Part shown: in pieces, positions 54,544 through 62,497 of the stretch
Numbering within the stretch: position 1 is the stretch's first letter
Layout: each line of letters begins with the position of its first letter
Assembly: GCF_014203365.1 (NCBI RefSeq)
Contig: NZ_JACHIS010000001.1
Span: 682,001-746,000 of the forward strand
DNA length: 64,000 nt
DNA from: Actinoalloteichus hymeniacidonis
GTDB taxonomy: Bacteria > Actinomycetota > Actinomycetes > Mycobacteriales > Pseudonocardiaceae
Direction of reading: 5' to 3'
Notes under the pieces: generated by a model
Seen by the model: only the letters and a program-made list of their open reading frames with translations
Databases searched by the model: none
What the model was told of the DNA's origin: nothing
Program-made: the position numbers and the translations under genes

Positions 54544-55440
54544 ATGACACACGAAGGTTCGTTCTCCAGACGGTCGATGATGCGAGGTGCGGCCGGTGCC
54601 GCCCTCGGACTCGGCGCGGCGGTCGCGCTCGGCGGTACGGCACAGGCGAGCACCGCGGTCCAGGCGGGCGAAGCGGCATCCGCCGCGACTTCATGGGGCA
54701 AGCTGCGCGTTCCCAAGAACGCGATCAGCATCCAGCTCTACACCCTGCGCTCCCTGTTGGAGCAGGACACCGAGGGCACGCTGCGCGAGCTGGCCGCCAT
54801 CGGCTATCGCAAGGTGGAGCTGGCGGGCACCTACGACTACACGGCGGCGGAGTTCCGAGGTCTGCTGGACAAGTACGGGCTGTCGGCGACCTCCAGCCAC
54901 TCCGGGATCGACGGTGACTTCACCAAGACCCTCGAGGACGCCAAGACGCTCGGCCAGCAGTACCTGTCGGTGCCCTACGCCGAGTTCGAGACCGCGCGGG
55001 AATGGCGGGACTTCGCCCGGCAGCTCGACGACGCAGGCGAGCAGGCCCGGCGGGTGGGCATCCAGTTCGGCTATCACAACCACGCACACGAGTTCCAGCC
55101 CGTGCAGGGCAGGCAGCGGCCGATCGACATCATCACCAGGATGGCCCGCTCCTGGAACGTGCACCTGGAGCTCGACCTGTTCTGGGTGATCGACGCCGAG
55201 GTCGACCCGGTTCCGTTCGTGTGGAAGCACTTCGGTCGGGTCAAGCAGTTCCACGTCAAGGACCGGGCCGAGGACGGGACCTGGGCCAACCTGGGCACCG
55301 GCACCGTGGACTTCGGTGCGCTGTTCCGCAAGACCTGGCACACCGGGGTGCGGGAGTACGTGGTCGAGCACGACGACCCGAGCGACCCCCTGGAGACGGC
55401 ACTGGTCGGCTACCGCTACCTGACCGACCTCCGGTTCTGA
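54544..55440 (+). CDS. Tat-exported sugar phosphate isomerase/epimerase-like TIM-barrel protein
   Basis: A 298-residue barrel with a twin-arginine signal (SFSRRSMMRGAAG, then an Ala/Gly-rich h-region ending near TAQAS, residue 37). The mature enzyme starts NAISIQLYTLRSLLEQDTEG and has ligand segments FGYHNHAHEF (His/Glu region), HLELDLFWVIDAEVDP (Asp), QFHVKDRAEDG (His/Asp) and YVVEHDDPSDP (Glu). AGGAAGG precedes ATG 54544. Export of a folded metalloenzyme implies a substrate outside the cell, such as a keto-glycoside or free keto-sugar, in keeping with the secreted ThuA/DUF1080 protein at 40516. Last gene before a strong terminator. Confidence 0.9.
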   Translation: MTHEGSFSRRSMMRGAAGAALGLGAAVALGGTAQASTAVQAGEAASAATSWGKLRVPKNAISIQLYTLRSLLEQDTEGTLRELAAIGYRKVELAGTYDYTAAEFRGLLDKYGLSATSSHSGIDGDFTKTLEDAKTLGQQYLSVPYAEFETAREWRDFARQLDDAGEQARRVGIQFGYHNHAHEFQPVQGRQRPIDIITRMARSWNVHLELDLFWVIDAEVDPVPFVWKHFGRVKQFHVKDRAEDGTWANLGTGTVDFGALFRKTWHTGVREYVVEHDDPSDPLETALVGYRYLTDLRF

Positions 55441-55468
55441 TCTCGTAAGCATCAGCCGTAGGGTCTGC

Positions 55469-55506
55469 CCGCGCCGACCGCTCGCCTCGTCGAGCGGTCG
55501 GCGCGG
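55469..55506 (+). terminator. Terminator of the ebo-like cluster
   Basis: A perfect 16-bp stem (55469-55484 against 55491-55506) with loop CCTCGT lies 28 bases after the last cluster gene. Confidence 0.92.
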
Positions 55507-55701
55507 TCGTCTGTGGGTTCGGCGGTGTTAGCCCACGATCGGTGCGCTGCGTTCGGCGGCGAAATTTTCACCGCACTGTCGGGTTGCGCAATTCACCCCA
55601 GCGGTCAAACCGGTCCCGATAGCCGATGAAAACCACCGCCCGTCGGGTTGGATACCCCCGTTCGGGCGATATCGGCGCCGAGTGGGGCAAGATGATCTGA
55701 C

Positions 55702-56928
55702 ATGACATCTGATCGCGAGCGGTTCCTGCAGGACCGCTGCGCCCAGGCGGTCGCCCAGCACACCGAGAAACTCCTCGAACTCTCGCATCGGATCCACGCC
55801 GAACCGGAACTGGCCTTCGCGGAGCATCGGAGCATGGCCGCCGTTGCTGCTGCGGTCGGCGCACACGGCTTCGAGGTGACGACCGGTGTGGGCGGGCTGG
55901 ACACCGCGATGACGGCGAGCTCGGGCGGCGGGGAGCTGGTCGTCGCCCTCTGCGCGGAGTACGACGCGCTCCCGGAGATCGGCCACGCCTGCGGGCACAA
56001 CATCATCGCCGCCGCCTCGGTGGGCGCCGCCCTGGCCCTGCAACCGGTCGCCGACGAACTGGGCATCACCATCCGGTTGATCGGTACACCGGCCGAGGAG
56101 ATCGGCGGCGGGAAGGTCCTCCTGCTGGAGCGCGGCGTCTTCGACGGCGTGGCGATGGCCATGATGGTGCACCCCTCGCCGTACGAGATCTGCGAGCCCC
56201 GGTCGCGAGCGATCGCCGATCTCGAGGTCCATTATCGAGGCCGGGAATCACACGCGGCAGCCGCTCCGGAGCTGGGTGTGAACGCCGCCGATGCGCTGAC
56301 GGTCGCGCAGGTGGCGATCGGTCTGGCCCGTCAGCACCTCGAACCCGGCCAGCAGGTGCACGGTATCGTGACCCACGGTGGGGCTGCGCCCAACATCGTG
56401 CCCGCGCACACCTCGGCGATGTTCAACCTGAGGGCCGCCGAGATGGAATCGCTTCGCCGATTGGAACATCGGATCCGATGTTGCCTGGAGGCTGGAGCAG
56501 TGGCCACCGGAGCCACGATGGAGACATCGACGGTCTCTCCGGACTATGCAGAGCTGCGCGCCGATTCCCGACTGGTGGCGGCGTATCGCGAGGCTATTGT
56601 GAGGCTTGGTCGCGTTCCCGCAGGTCGGGACGAGGAGACAAGCCGGATCATCGGCAGCACCGACATGGGTAACGTCACCCAGTCGATCCCGGGAATCCAT
56701 CCCGCGATCGCGATCGAGTGTGGCGACGCGGTGCCGCATCAGCCGGATTTCGCGGCGGCGTGCAACACAGATTCGGCCGACCGCGCCGTCCTCGACGGTG
56801 CGACGGCTATGGCGTGGACGGTGGTTTCCGCCGTCACGAACGAGGGATTGCGGGCCGAACTACTTGCGGGCGCGACCCGCAGGCTCGCCACTAGTGGAAA
56901 GCCCGCCGCGACAGGAGGTGCGGCATGA
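55702..56928 (+). CDS. amiB: M20 family amidohydrolase/peptidase (AmiB-like)
   Basis: A 408-residue M20-family zinc hydrolase of the AbgB/AmiB1 branch. Zinc-site motifs: ALCAEYDALPEIGHACGHN (Asp and HACGHN), GTPAEEIGGGK (catalytic Glu pair) and a late His in VPHQPDFAAACN. The dimerisation insert begins AIADLEVHYRGRESHAA. It hydrolyses an amide of an aminoacyl or aminobenzoyl substrate, not known here. It overlaps amiA by ATGA (56925-56928). The gene order amiB-amiA divergent from punA-pmmB is that of M. tuberculosis Rv3305c-Rv3308, except for the 48 kb between them here. Confidence 0.9.
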   Translation: MTSDRERFLQDRCAQAVAQHTEKLLELSHRIHAEPELAFAEHRSMAAVAAAVGAHGFEVTTGVGGLDTAMTASSGGGELVVALCAEYDALPEIGHACGHNIIAAASVGAALALQPVADELGITIRLIGTPAEEIGGGKVLLLERGVFDGVAMAMMVHPSPYEICEPRSRAIADLEVHYRGRESHAAAAPELGVNAADALTVAQVAIGLARQHLEPGQQVHGIVTHGGAAPNIVPAHTSAMFNLRAAEMESLRRLEHRIRCCLEAGAVATGATMETSTVSPDYAELRADSRLVAAYREAIVRLGRVPAGRDEETSRIIGSTDMGNVTQSIPGIHPAIAIECGDAVPHQPDFAAACNTDSADRAVLDGATAMAWTVVSAVTNEGLRAELLAGATRRLATSGKPAATGGAA

Positions 56929-58286
56929 CCGTGTTGGACTCGCACTACGACACAAAGTTCACGACCGACCTGGACTCGGATACCGAGCTCCCCGACCCCA
57001 CCCGGCCCACAAGAGTGGGCGACTCCGGGAAGCTACTCGCGAAACCTTCCACCACTATGGCCAGCGTGGAGGACATCGGAGCGGGTCGAGGGCCGTCCTG
57101 GCTGGACGCCTGGCTCGCCGAGCACGGCTCCGATGTGGTGCGGTGGCGAAGACATCTACACGCCAACCCGGAGCTTTCCCTTCAGGAATACGGCACGACG
57201 GCGTACATCTCCGAGCAGCTCACCGCCGTCGGCCTCAAGCCCAGGGTCCTACCCGGCGGGACGGGCCTGATCTGCGACGTCGGTTCCGGACCGGCCTGCG
57301 TCGCACTGCGGGGGGACATCGACGCCCTGCCGATGACCGAGACCACCGGCGCGAGCTACGCCTCGAACACCCCCGGCGTCACCCACGCCTGCGGCCACGA
57401 CGCGCACGGCACGGTGCTGCTGGGCACCGCGCTGGCGTTGGCCTCGGCCCCCGCGCTGCCCGGTCGGGTCCGGTTCCTCTTCCAACCGGCCGAGGAGGTG
57501 ATGCGGGGCGCGCTCGACATCATCGCGGCCGGTGGGCTCGACGGCGTCGACCGTGTTTTCGGGTTGCACTGCGACCCGCGACTGGAGGTGGGTCGAGTCG
57601 GGACCAGGGTCGGCGCGATCACCTCGGCCAGCGACCTGATGGAGATCAGGTTCACCTCGCCGGGCGGGCACACCTCCCGGCCACATCTGACCGGCGACCT
57701 GGTGCACGCGATGGGCACCGTGATCACCGGCCTGCCCACCCTGTTGTCCCGCCGGGTCGACCCCCGATCGTCCACGGTGCTGGTCTGGGGTGCGGTCCAC
57801 GCCGGAGAGGCGCCGAACGCGATCCCGCAGGACGGGGTGCTGCGCGGCACGCTGCGGACCGGCGACCGGGAGACCTGGGCCAAGCTCGAACCGCTGATCA
57901 AGGAACTGGTCGCCGCGCTGCTGGCGCCGACCGGGGTGTCCTACGAGCTGTGGCACCAGCGGGGCGTCCCGCCACTGGTCAACGAGCGCGAGAGCACCGG
58001 GCTGATCCGGAAGGGCATCAAGGCCGCGTTGGGCGACGACGCGCTGGCGGGAACCGAGCAGTCCTCCGGCGGCGAGGACTTCGGTTGGTACCTCGAACAG
58101 GTGCCCGGCGCCTTCGCGCGCCTCGGAGTGTGGTCCGGCACCGGCCGACAACGTGATCTGCACCAGGCCTCGTTCGATCTCGACGAGCGGGCGTTGTTGA
58201 CTGGGGTCCGGGTGTTCACCCACACCGCACTCGCGGCCTTGTCCGCCGTGCCCAGTGGGGTCGAGGTGGGTACCGCCCCTGCCTGA
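56925..58286 (+). CDS. amiA: M20 family amidohydrolase/peptidase (AmiA-like)
   Basis: A 453-residue M20D-type zinc hydrolase. Motifs: LHANPELSLQEYGT, RGDIDALPMTETTG (Asp), THACGHDAHGTVL (His/Asp), FQPAEEVMRGA (catalytic Glu), FGLHCDPRLEVG and SSGGEDFGWYLEQVPG (metal Glu/Asp). The first 40 residues are an unrelated polar extension, longer than in mycobacterial AmiA1. ATG 56925 overlaps the amiB stop and has ACAGGAGG upstream. The two subunit-like genes probably work on the same type of N-acyl amino acid or peptide substrate. Confidence 0.92.
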   Translation: MTVLDSHYDTKFTTDLDSDTELPDPTRPTRVGDSGKLLAKPSTTMASVEDIGAGRGPSWLDAWLAEHGSDVVRWRRHLHANPELSLQEYGTTAYISEQLTAVGLKPRVLPGGTGLICDVGSGPACVALRGDIDALPMTETTGASYASNTPGVTHACGHDAHGTVLLGTALALASAPALPGRVRFLFQPAEEVMRGALDIIAAGGLDGVDRVFGLHCDPRLEVGRVGTRVGAITSASDLMEIRFTSPGGHTSRPHLTGDLVHAMGTVITGLPTLLSRRVDPRSSTVLVWGAVHAGEAPNAIPQDGVLRGTLRTGDRETWAKLEPLIKELVAALLAPTGVSYELWHQRGVPPLVNERESTGLIRKGIKAALGDDALAGTEQSSGGEDFGWYLEQVPGAFARLGVWSGTGRQRDLHQASFDLDERALLTGVRVFTHTALAALSAVPSGVEVGTAPA

Positions 58287-58324
58287 CGGGTCGGGGTCAC
58301 GACAGACAGGGGCGGCGCTTGGGT

Positions 58325-58342
58325 GGGATGCCTCGGCATCCC
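58325..58342. terminator. Possible terminator after amiA
   Basis: GGGATGCC and GGCATCCC flank two bases (58325-58332, 58335-58342), giving a short stem with a tight loop between amiA and the convergent small gene. Moderate support only. Confidence 0.45.
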
Positions 58343-58369
58343 CGGGTGTGCCTGCAGCGAGCCCGGGGC

Positions 58370-58615
58370 TCACGGGGACCGGAGCAGGCACCAGGTGCAG
58401 GGCATCCCACTCATGCCCTCGAGCAGCTCGACGTCGCCTCGCTCGAACCGCTCCGAGCAGTAGGCGGTGAGCACCTCGGGGATGCCCTCGGCCTCGTGCG
58501 GCGCCGGGCAGACGTGCACCAGTCGTGCGGTCTCACCGACGAGGCCCGGCAGATATCGGACGAGCAGAAGTCGAGGTCCGGTGTGCCGATGGTCGAGGGC
58601 GCCGATGCCGTTCAT
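58370..58615 (-). CDS. Small actinomycete protein of unknown function
   Basis: An 81-residue protein, MNGIGALDHRHTG at the start and a C-terminal GMSGMPCTWCLLRSP with a CxxC pair. Short proteins with this GMPCxxCL ending are common beside XRE-DUF5753 regulators in Pseudonocardiales, which is why I accept the frame. GGAG lies 5 bases before ATG 58615. A further CP pair (HVCPAPHEAEG) and one more Cys in TAYCSERFERGD could help bind a metal. Function is not known. It lies on the opposite strand to the DUF6879/XRE cluster at 59037-60655 and may share its control. Confidence 0.7.
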   Translation of the reverse strand: MNGIGALDHRHTGPRLLLVRYLPGLVGETARLVHVCPAPHEAEGIPEVLTAYCSERFERGDVELLEGMSGMPCTWCLLRSP

Positions 58616-58841
58616 TCCTGCTCCTGCTCGCGGTGGGCGATCGTCGTGGAGTGGAGAACGCCGAATACCCGAGGCTGACGGGTCGCGATGGTGCACAGGC
58701 AGGTCGACTGGCCACGTCGGCCTGCCTATCCGCCCGGTAGGCCTCGGTGCGGCGAGCGTGACTGCTCAGGATCACTAGCGGGCCGCCAACCATCAGCAGC
58801 GCCGCGCCCAGTGAAACCAGGGTCGATGACAGGCTCAGCAT
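58533..58841 (-). CDS. Possible small membrane protein
   Basis: A 102-residue frame starting MLSLSSTLVSLGAALLMVGG, i.e. one membrane helix (about 5-24), followed by a polar, Arg/Ser/Pro-rich tail that looks non-coding. GAGGG stands 8 bases before ATG 58841, favouring translation. The last 83 bases overlap the start of the gene at 58615 in another frame, so the true protein may once have ended earlier and been extended by a frameshift. Unassigned; moderate doubt. Confidence 0.4.
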   Translation of the reverse strand: MLSLSSTLVSLGAALLMVGGPLVILSSHARRTEAYRADRQADVASRPACAPSRPVSLGYSAFSTPRRSPTASRSRNERHRRPRPSAHRTSTSARPISAGPRR

Positions 58842-58891
58842 GGCCGGTTCCCTCGATCGCGCCACCTTCTTCGGTGAGGTCAGTTTCCCCA

Positions 58892-58947
58892 ATCAGGTGA
58901 GAATATGGCAAGAAAATTCGAGAACATGCTTGGCTCTGTCACCTGAT
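58892..58947. promoter_or_regulatory. Inverted repeat in divergent regulatory gap
   Basis: ATCAGGTGA (58892-58900) and TCACCTGAT (58939-58947) form a perfect 9-bp inverted repeat 38 bases apart, in the A/T-richer 195-base gap between the leftward small genes and the rightward DUF6879/XRE operon. It may be a looped operator or two half-sites for the XRE regulator at 59777. Confidence 0.5.
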
Positions 58948-59036
58948 CGGACGAACATGTGCTGGAGAATGATGATCACGGGCGGGAAAGCTGCGAGAAT
59001 GTGGGGTAGTTCAACCCAAACTTGGAGGATGTCATC

Positions 59037-59258
59037 GTGGAGTTGACGTTCCTGGGCTCTACGTCCACGACCGGAAACTGTCCCAACCTGTACCTGACCG
59101 ACCGCGGGACCTACATCGTCCAGGGCACCCGGGTCGTCGACCCGGATGCGCTGCGTGTCCTGCGCGAACGCGGTCTCCCGATCAACGAGGGTGCGGTCGA
59201 GATCCCTGCGGCGTTGCTCGGCTTCGCCCCGGAGGAAGTACCGTGCACCGCTTCCTAG
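59037..59258 (+). CDS. Small hypothetical protein upstream of DUF6879 gene
   Basis: A 73-residue acidic protein beginning VELTFLGSTSTTGNCPNLYL; the segment GTYIVQGTRVVDPDALRVLR and the ending VEIPAALLGFAPEE are of the kind found just upstream of DUF6879 genes in many actinomycetes. GTG 59037 has GGAGG 8 bases upstream; a TTG five codons earlier is in frame but overlaps that site. It overlaps the next gene by 16 bases in a different frame, so they are coupled. No function is known. Confidence 0.8.
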   Translation: MELTFLGSTSTTGNCPNLYLTDRGTYIVQGTRVVDPDALRVLRERGLPINEGAVEIPAALLGFAPEEVPCTAS

Positions 59259-59767
59259 ACGGTGCTGAACTCGCCAGGCTGTTCGCGCGTTTCCGGCGAT
59301 CCGCCTGGCGGTTCGAAACGCAATCCGAGTACCGGGAGGTCTCGGAGGCGGAGCCGTACCGTCGTTTCCTCGCAGGCGAGCTCGGCGAGGACCGCGCCTG
59401 GATGACGGAGTGGCTGCGCTCGGTGAGCTCGGCCACCAGGCAGGGCCGAAGTTTCGCCAGAGTCCGAGTGGTCGCCTTCCCCCCTACCGACTACCAACGC
59501 TTCGAGATGGCGGTCGCGCCGGACAACGAAGCAGCAGGTGAGGACATCCGCGTCCTCTCCTCGGAGCGGGCCAGGCGGTTGTTGTTGCCCGCGCAGGATT
59601 TCTGGCTTTTCGACGACACGATCTTGGCGCTCATGCACTTCGGCTCCGGGCGACTGACCGGCATCGAGGTGACGACCGACGTCACCAGGATCGAGCAGTA
59701 CCGTGCGCACCGACGGCGCGCATGGAGCCAGGCCGTCCCGCTCAACGAGCACATGACGATCAGTTGA
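59243..59767 (+). CDS. DUF6879 family protein
   Basis: A 174-residue cytoplasmic protein of the DUF6879 family. Typical pattern: FARFRRSAWRFETQSEYR near the N-terminus, WLRSVSSATRQGRSFARVRVV, then a FWLFDDTILALMHFG strand region and ending RIEQYRAHRRRAW. GTG 59243 lies 16 bases before the stop of the upstream small gene. These proteins accompany XRE-DUF5753 regulators and may form a regulator/effector pair or a toxin-antitoxin-like module; this is not established. No catalytic motif is obvious. Confidence 0.88.
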   Translation: MHRFLDGAELARLFARFRRSAWRFETQSEYREVSEAEPYRRFLAGELGEDRAWMTEWLRSVSSATRQGRSFARVRVVAFPPTDYQRFEMAVAPDNEAAGEDIRVLSSERARRLLLPAQDFWLFDDTILALMHFGSGRLTGIEVTTDVTRIEQYRAHRRRAWSQAVPLNEHMTIS

Positions 59768-59776
59768 CCAGAGGCG

Positions 59777-60655
59777 ATGAGAAGTGTGGGCAGCAGCTTC
59801 GAGGAACGTCGTGAGGAACTCGGAGAACGCCTGCGACTGCTGAGGGAGCAGGCGGGCCTGACCGGAAAGGAACTGGCGTTGGCCTGCGGCTGGTCCGCGG
59901 TGTCCAAGGTCAGCAAGATCGAGCGCGGGCGTCAGACGGCCACCCAGGAGGATCTGGCCGCCTGGCTGGAGGCCGTCTCGCTCGATGAGGCGAGCCGGGC
60001 GGGTTTCGTCGAGGACCTGGCCGCGCTTCAGGAGGAGTACCTGAGCTGGCGGAACCAGGTGCGCAGCGGTCACCTGATCCGGCAGGAGGAGCCGATCGAC
60101 CGCGATCGGCGGGCCCATCGCATCCTCGCGATGGAACTGAACGTAATCCCCGGTCTCGTGCAGACCGCCGACTACGCCAGGCAGGTTTTACAGACCAGCC
60201 TCGAACTGCACGGCGGTCCCGACGACATCGAGGAGGCCGTCCGAGCCAGGATGCGCAGGCAGCAGGTCCTCTACGAGCCCGGTAAGCGGATCGAGATCCT
60301 CATCGCCGAATCGGCGCTCGTGCACCCGGTCGCCTCGCGAGACGTCATGGCGGGGCAGCTGCATCGGTTGGTCGCCGCGATCGGCACGCCTGACCTGCGG
60401 TTGGGTCTGCTGCCGCTGAACCGACGCCTTCCGTTGGTCCCTTTACACGGTTTCTGGATCGTCGATGAGACGGCGATGGTCGAGACCGTCACCGGCGAAC
60501 TCAAGATCACCGATCCCGACGAACTCGCGCTGTACGTGCGGGTGTGGGAACGGCTGTGGCTGATCGCGGTGGAGGGCGAGCACGCCCGACAGATCCTGAA
60601 CCGCCACGTCGAGGACCTATTCGTCCTCGCGGCCGCGGAGAGCGCGGAACTCTAG
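59777..60655 (+). CDS. XRE-family regulator with DUF5753 domain
   Basis: A 292-residue DNA-binding protein. The N-terminal helix-turn-helix (about 15-70: LGERLRLLREQAGLTGKELA, then SKVSKIERGRQTATQEDLAAW) is followed by the DUF5753 ligand-like domain (about 100-285: ILAMELNVIPGLVQTADYAR, RMRRQQVLYEPGKRIEILI, GLLPLNRRLPLVPLHGFWI). Actinomycetes carry many such regulators, often beside DUF397 partners and linked to development or antibiotic control (WhiJ-like); here DUF6879 takes the partner place. It starts 9 bases after the DUF6879 stop, with GAGGCG upstream. Probably binds its own promoter region near 58892-58947. Confidence 0.92.
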   Translation: MRSVGSSFEERREELGERLRLLREQAGLTGKELALACGWSAVSKVSKIERGRQTATQEDLAAWLEAVSLDEASRAGFVEDLAALQEEYLSWRNQVRSGHLIRQEEPIDRDRRAHRILAMELNVIPGLVQTADYARQVLQTSLELHGGPDDIEEAVRARMRRQQVLYEPGKRIEILIAESALVHPVASRDVMAGQLHRLVAAIGTPDLRLGLLPLNRRLPLVPLHGFWIVDETAMVETVTGELKITDPDELALYVRVWERLWLIAVEGEHARQILNRHVEDLFVLAAAESAEL

Positions 60656-60660
60656 CGGCT

Positions 60661-60705
60661 CCGAACCGGGGCGCGGGCCGCACAACGCCCGCGCCCTCGG
60701 TTCGG
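60661..60705. terminator. Bidirectional terminator, XRE operon / glpD
   Basis: A long, slightly bulged stem (60661-60678 against 60687-60705, built on CCGAACCG and GGCGCGGGC) with an 8-base loop lies between convergent stops at 60655 and 60707. Confidence 0.85.
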
Positions 60706-60706
60706 C

Positions 60707-62497
60707 CTACTCCTTCGAGTCGTTCTCCTGCAGGTCCGGCCGTGCCTCGGGCGCTGTGGACCGGCGGGCATCGGCCGCCTGGTCGTCCGACTGGTCCTGG
60801 GAGTCCCGTTCGGCGTTGACCCTGGCGATGTAGATCCGGACCTCCTCGGCCCGGCGCTCCTCGTCCCAGCCGAGGATCTCGCCCATCAACCGGGCCACCG
60901 GCTCGGCGCAGTCGACACCTCGGTGCGGGTACTCGATCGAGATTCGTGTCCGTCGAGTGAGAACGTCCTCAAGGTGCAGCGCACCCTCGTGTCCCGCCGC
61001 GTAGACCACCTCCACCTGGAGGTAATCCGGGGCGGCCGGAATCGGGCGCAACAACTCGGGGCGGCCGGTGGCCTGCGCCAACACCTGGTGGATCAGCGAG
61101 CCGTAGCGGTCGAGCAGGTGCCGCACCCGGTAGGGATGCAGGCCGTGCTTCGCGGCCAGCTGATCGGCCTGGTTCACCAGGGCGTGGTAACCGTCGGCAC
61201 CCAACAGCGGGACCTTGTCGGTGATCGACGGCGCTATCCGACCGGGCAGGTCGACCGCTGCGGCGTCGATCGCGTCGGCCGCCATCACGCGATAGGTGGT
61301 GTACTTGCCGCCCGCGATCGCGACCAGTCCTGGCGCGACCCTGGCCACGGCGTGTTCCCTGGAGAGCTTCGAGGTGTCCTCGCTCTCGCCGGTCAGCAGC
61401 GGACGCAGACCCGCGTAGACACCCTCGATGTCCTCGTGGACCAGCGGGGTGGCGAGCACCTTGTTGACGTGCGTCAGGATGTAGTCGATGTCGCTCTTGG
61501 TCGCCGCGGGGTGGGCCAGATCGAGTTCCCACTCGGTGTCGGTGGTGCCGATGATCCAGTGATTGCGCCACGGAATGACGAACAGCACCGACTTCTCGGT
61601 CCGCAGGATCAGGCCCGCCTCGGCGACGATGCGGTCCCGGGGCACGACGATGTGGACGCCCTTGCTGGCCTTGACCCGGAAGCGGCCTCGACTGCCCGAG
61701 AGCTGTTGCAGCTCATCGGTCCACACCCCGGTGGCGTTGATGACCACCTGGGCGGTCACGTCGGTCTCCTCGCCGGTCTCCACATCGCGAACCCGGACGC
61801 CGGAGACCCGGTCCGACTCGCGGAGGAAGTCCACCACTCGCGTGGAGGTTCGCACCACCGCGCCGTAGTGCGCGGCAGTCCTGGCCACCGTCATCGTGTG
61901 CCGGGCATCGTCGGCCTGGCTGTCGAAGTATCGGATCCCGCCGACCAGCGCGGTGCGCTTGAGCGCGGGGAACAGCCGCAGGGCTCCTGCCCTGGTCAGG
62001 TGCTTCTGACCGGGCACCGACCGCGCGCCGCCCATCGTGTCGTACAGCAGCAGGCCTGCGGCGGTATAGGGCCGTTCCCACAGCCGGTGGCTCAGCGGGT
62101 ACAGGAAGGGCACCGGCTTGACCAGGTGCGGAGCGATCTTGGTCAACATCAGTTCGCGTTCCCGCAGCGCTTCCCGCACCAGACCGAACTCGAGCTGTTC
62201 CAGGTAGCGCAGGCCGCCGTGGAAGAGCTTGCTCGATCGGCTGGAGGTGCCTGCGGCGAGGTCGCGCGCCTCGACGAGGGCCACCCGCATCCCTCGGGTG
62301 GCCGCGTCCAGGGCGGCGCCCGCGCCCGTGACGCCGCCGCCGATGACCACGACGTCGAAGGACTCCGATCCCAGTCTGGTCCAGTTGCGCCGCCGCTCGG
62401 CCGGGGTCAGCGCCCCGGCTTCCACTGCGGCCTGTGCCGCTGCGGCTGCGAGTCTGCTGCTCTCGGCCGCAGGTTTGGCGTCGAACTGCTCTGTCAC
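60707..62497 (-). CDS. glpD: Glycerol-3-phosphate dehydrogenase (FAD-dependent)
   Basis: A 596-residue flavoprotein oxidising glycerol-3-phosphate to dihydroxyacetone phosphate at the membrane, passing electrons to quinone. FAD motif VVVIGGGVTGAGAALDAATRG (GGGVTG), SSRSSKLFHGGLRYLEQ, INATGVWTD, GTTDTEWELD, and GGKYTTYRVMA mark the GlpD family; a C-terminal DAO_C domain follows. GTG 62497 is chosen: GGGAGG lies 8 bases upstream and the family start is some 45 residues in. The frame is open another 57 codons upstream without signals. The last 35 residues are polar. Divergent from glpF-glpK. Confidence 0.95.
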   Translation of the reverse strand: MTEQFDAKPAAESSRLAAAAAQAAVEAGALTPAERRRNWTRLGSESFDVVVIGGGVTGAGAALDAATRGMRVALVEARDLAAGTSSRSSKLFHGGLRYLEQLEFGLVREALRERELMLTKIAPHLVKPVPFLYPLSHRLWERPYTAAGLLLYDTMGGARSVPGQKHLTRAGALRLFPALKRTALVGGIRYFDSQADDARHTMTVARTAAHYGAVVRTSTRVVDFLRESDRVSGVRVRDVETGEETDVTAQVVINATGVWTDELQQLSGSRGRFRVKASKGVHIVVPRDRIVAEAGLILRTEKSVLFVIPWRNHWIIGTTDTEWELDLAHPAATKSDIDYILTHVNKVLATPLVHEDIEGVYAGLRPLLTGESEDTSKLSREHAVARVAPGLVAIAGGKYTTYRVMAADAIDAAAVDLPGRIAPSITDKVPLLGADGYHALVNQADQLAAKHGLHPYRVRHLLDRYGSLIHQVLAQATGRPELLRPIPAAPDYLQVEVVYAAGHEGALHLEDVLTRRTRISIEYPHRGVDCAEPVARLMGEILGWDEERRAEEVRIYIARVNAERDSQDQSDDQAADARRSTAPEARPDLQENDSKE

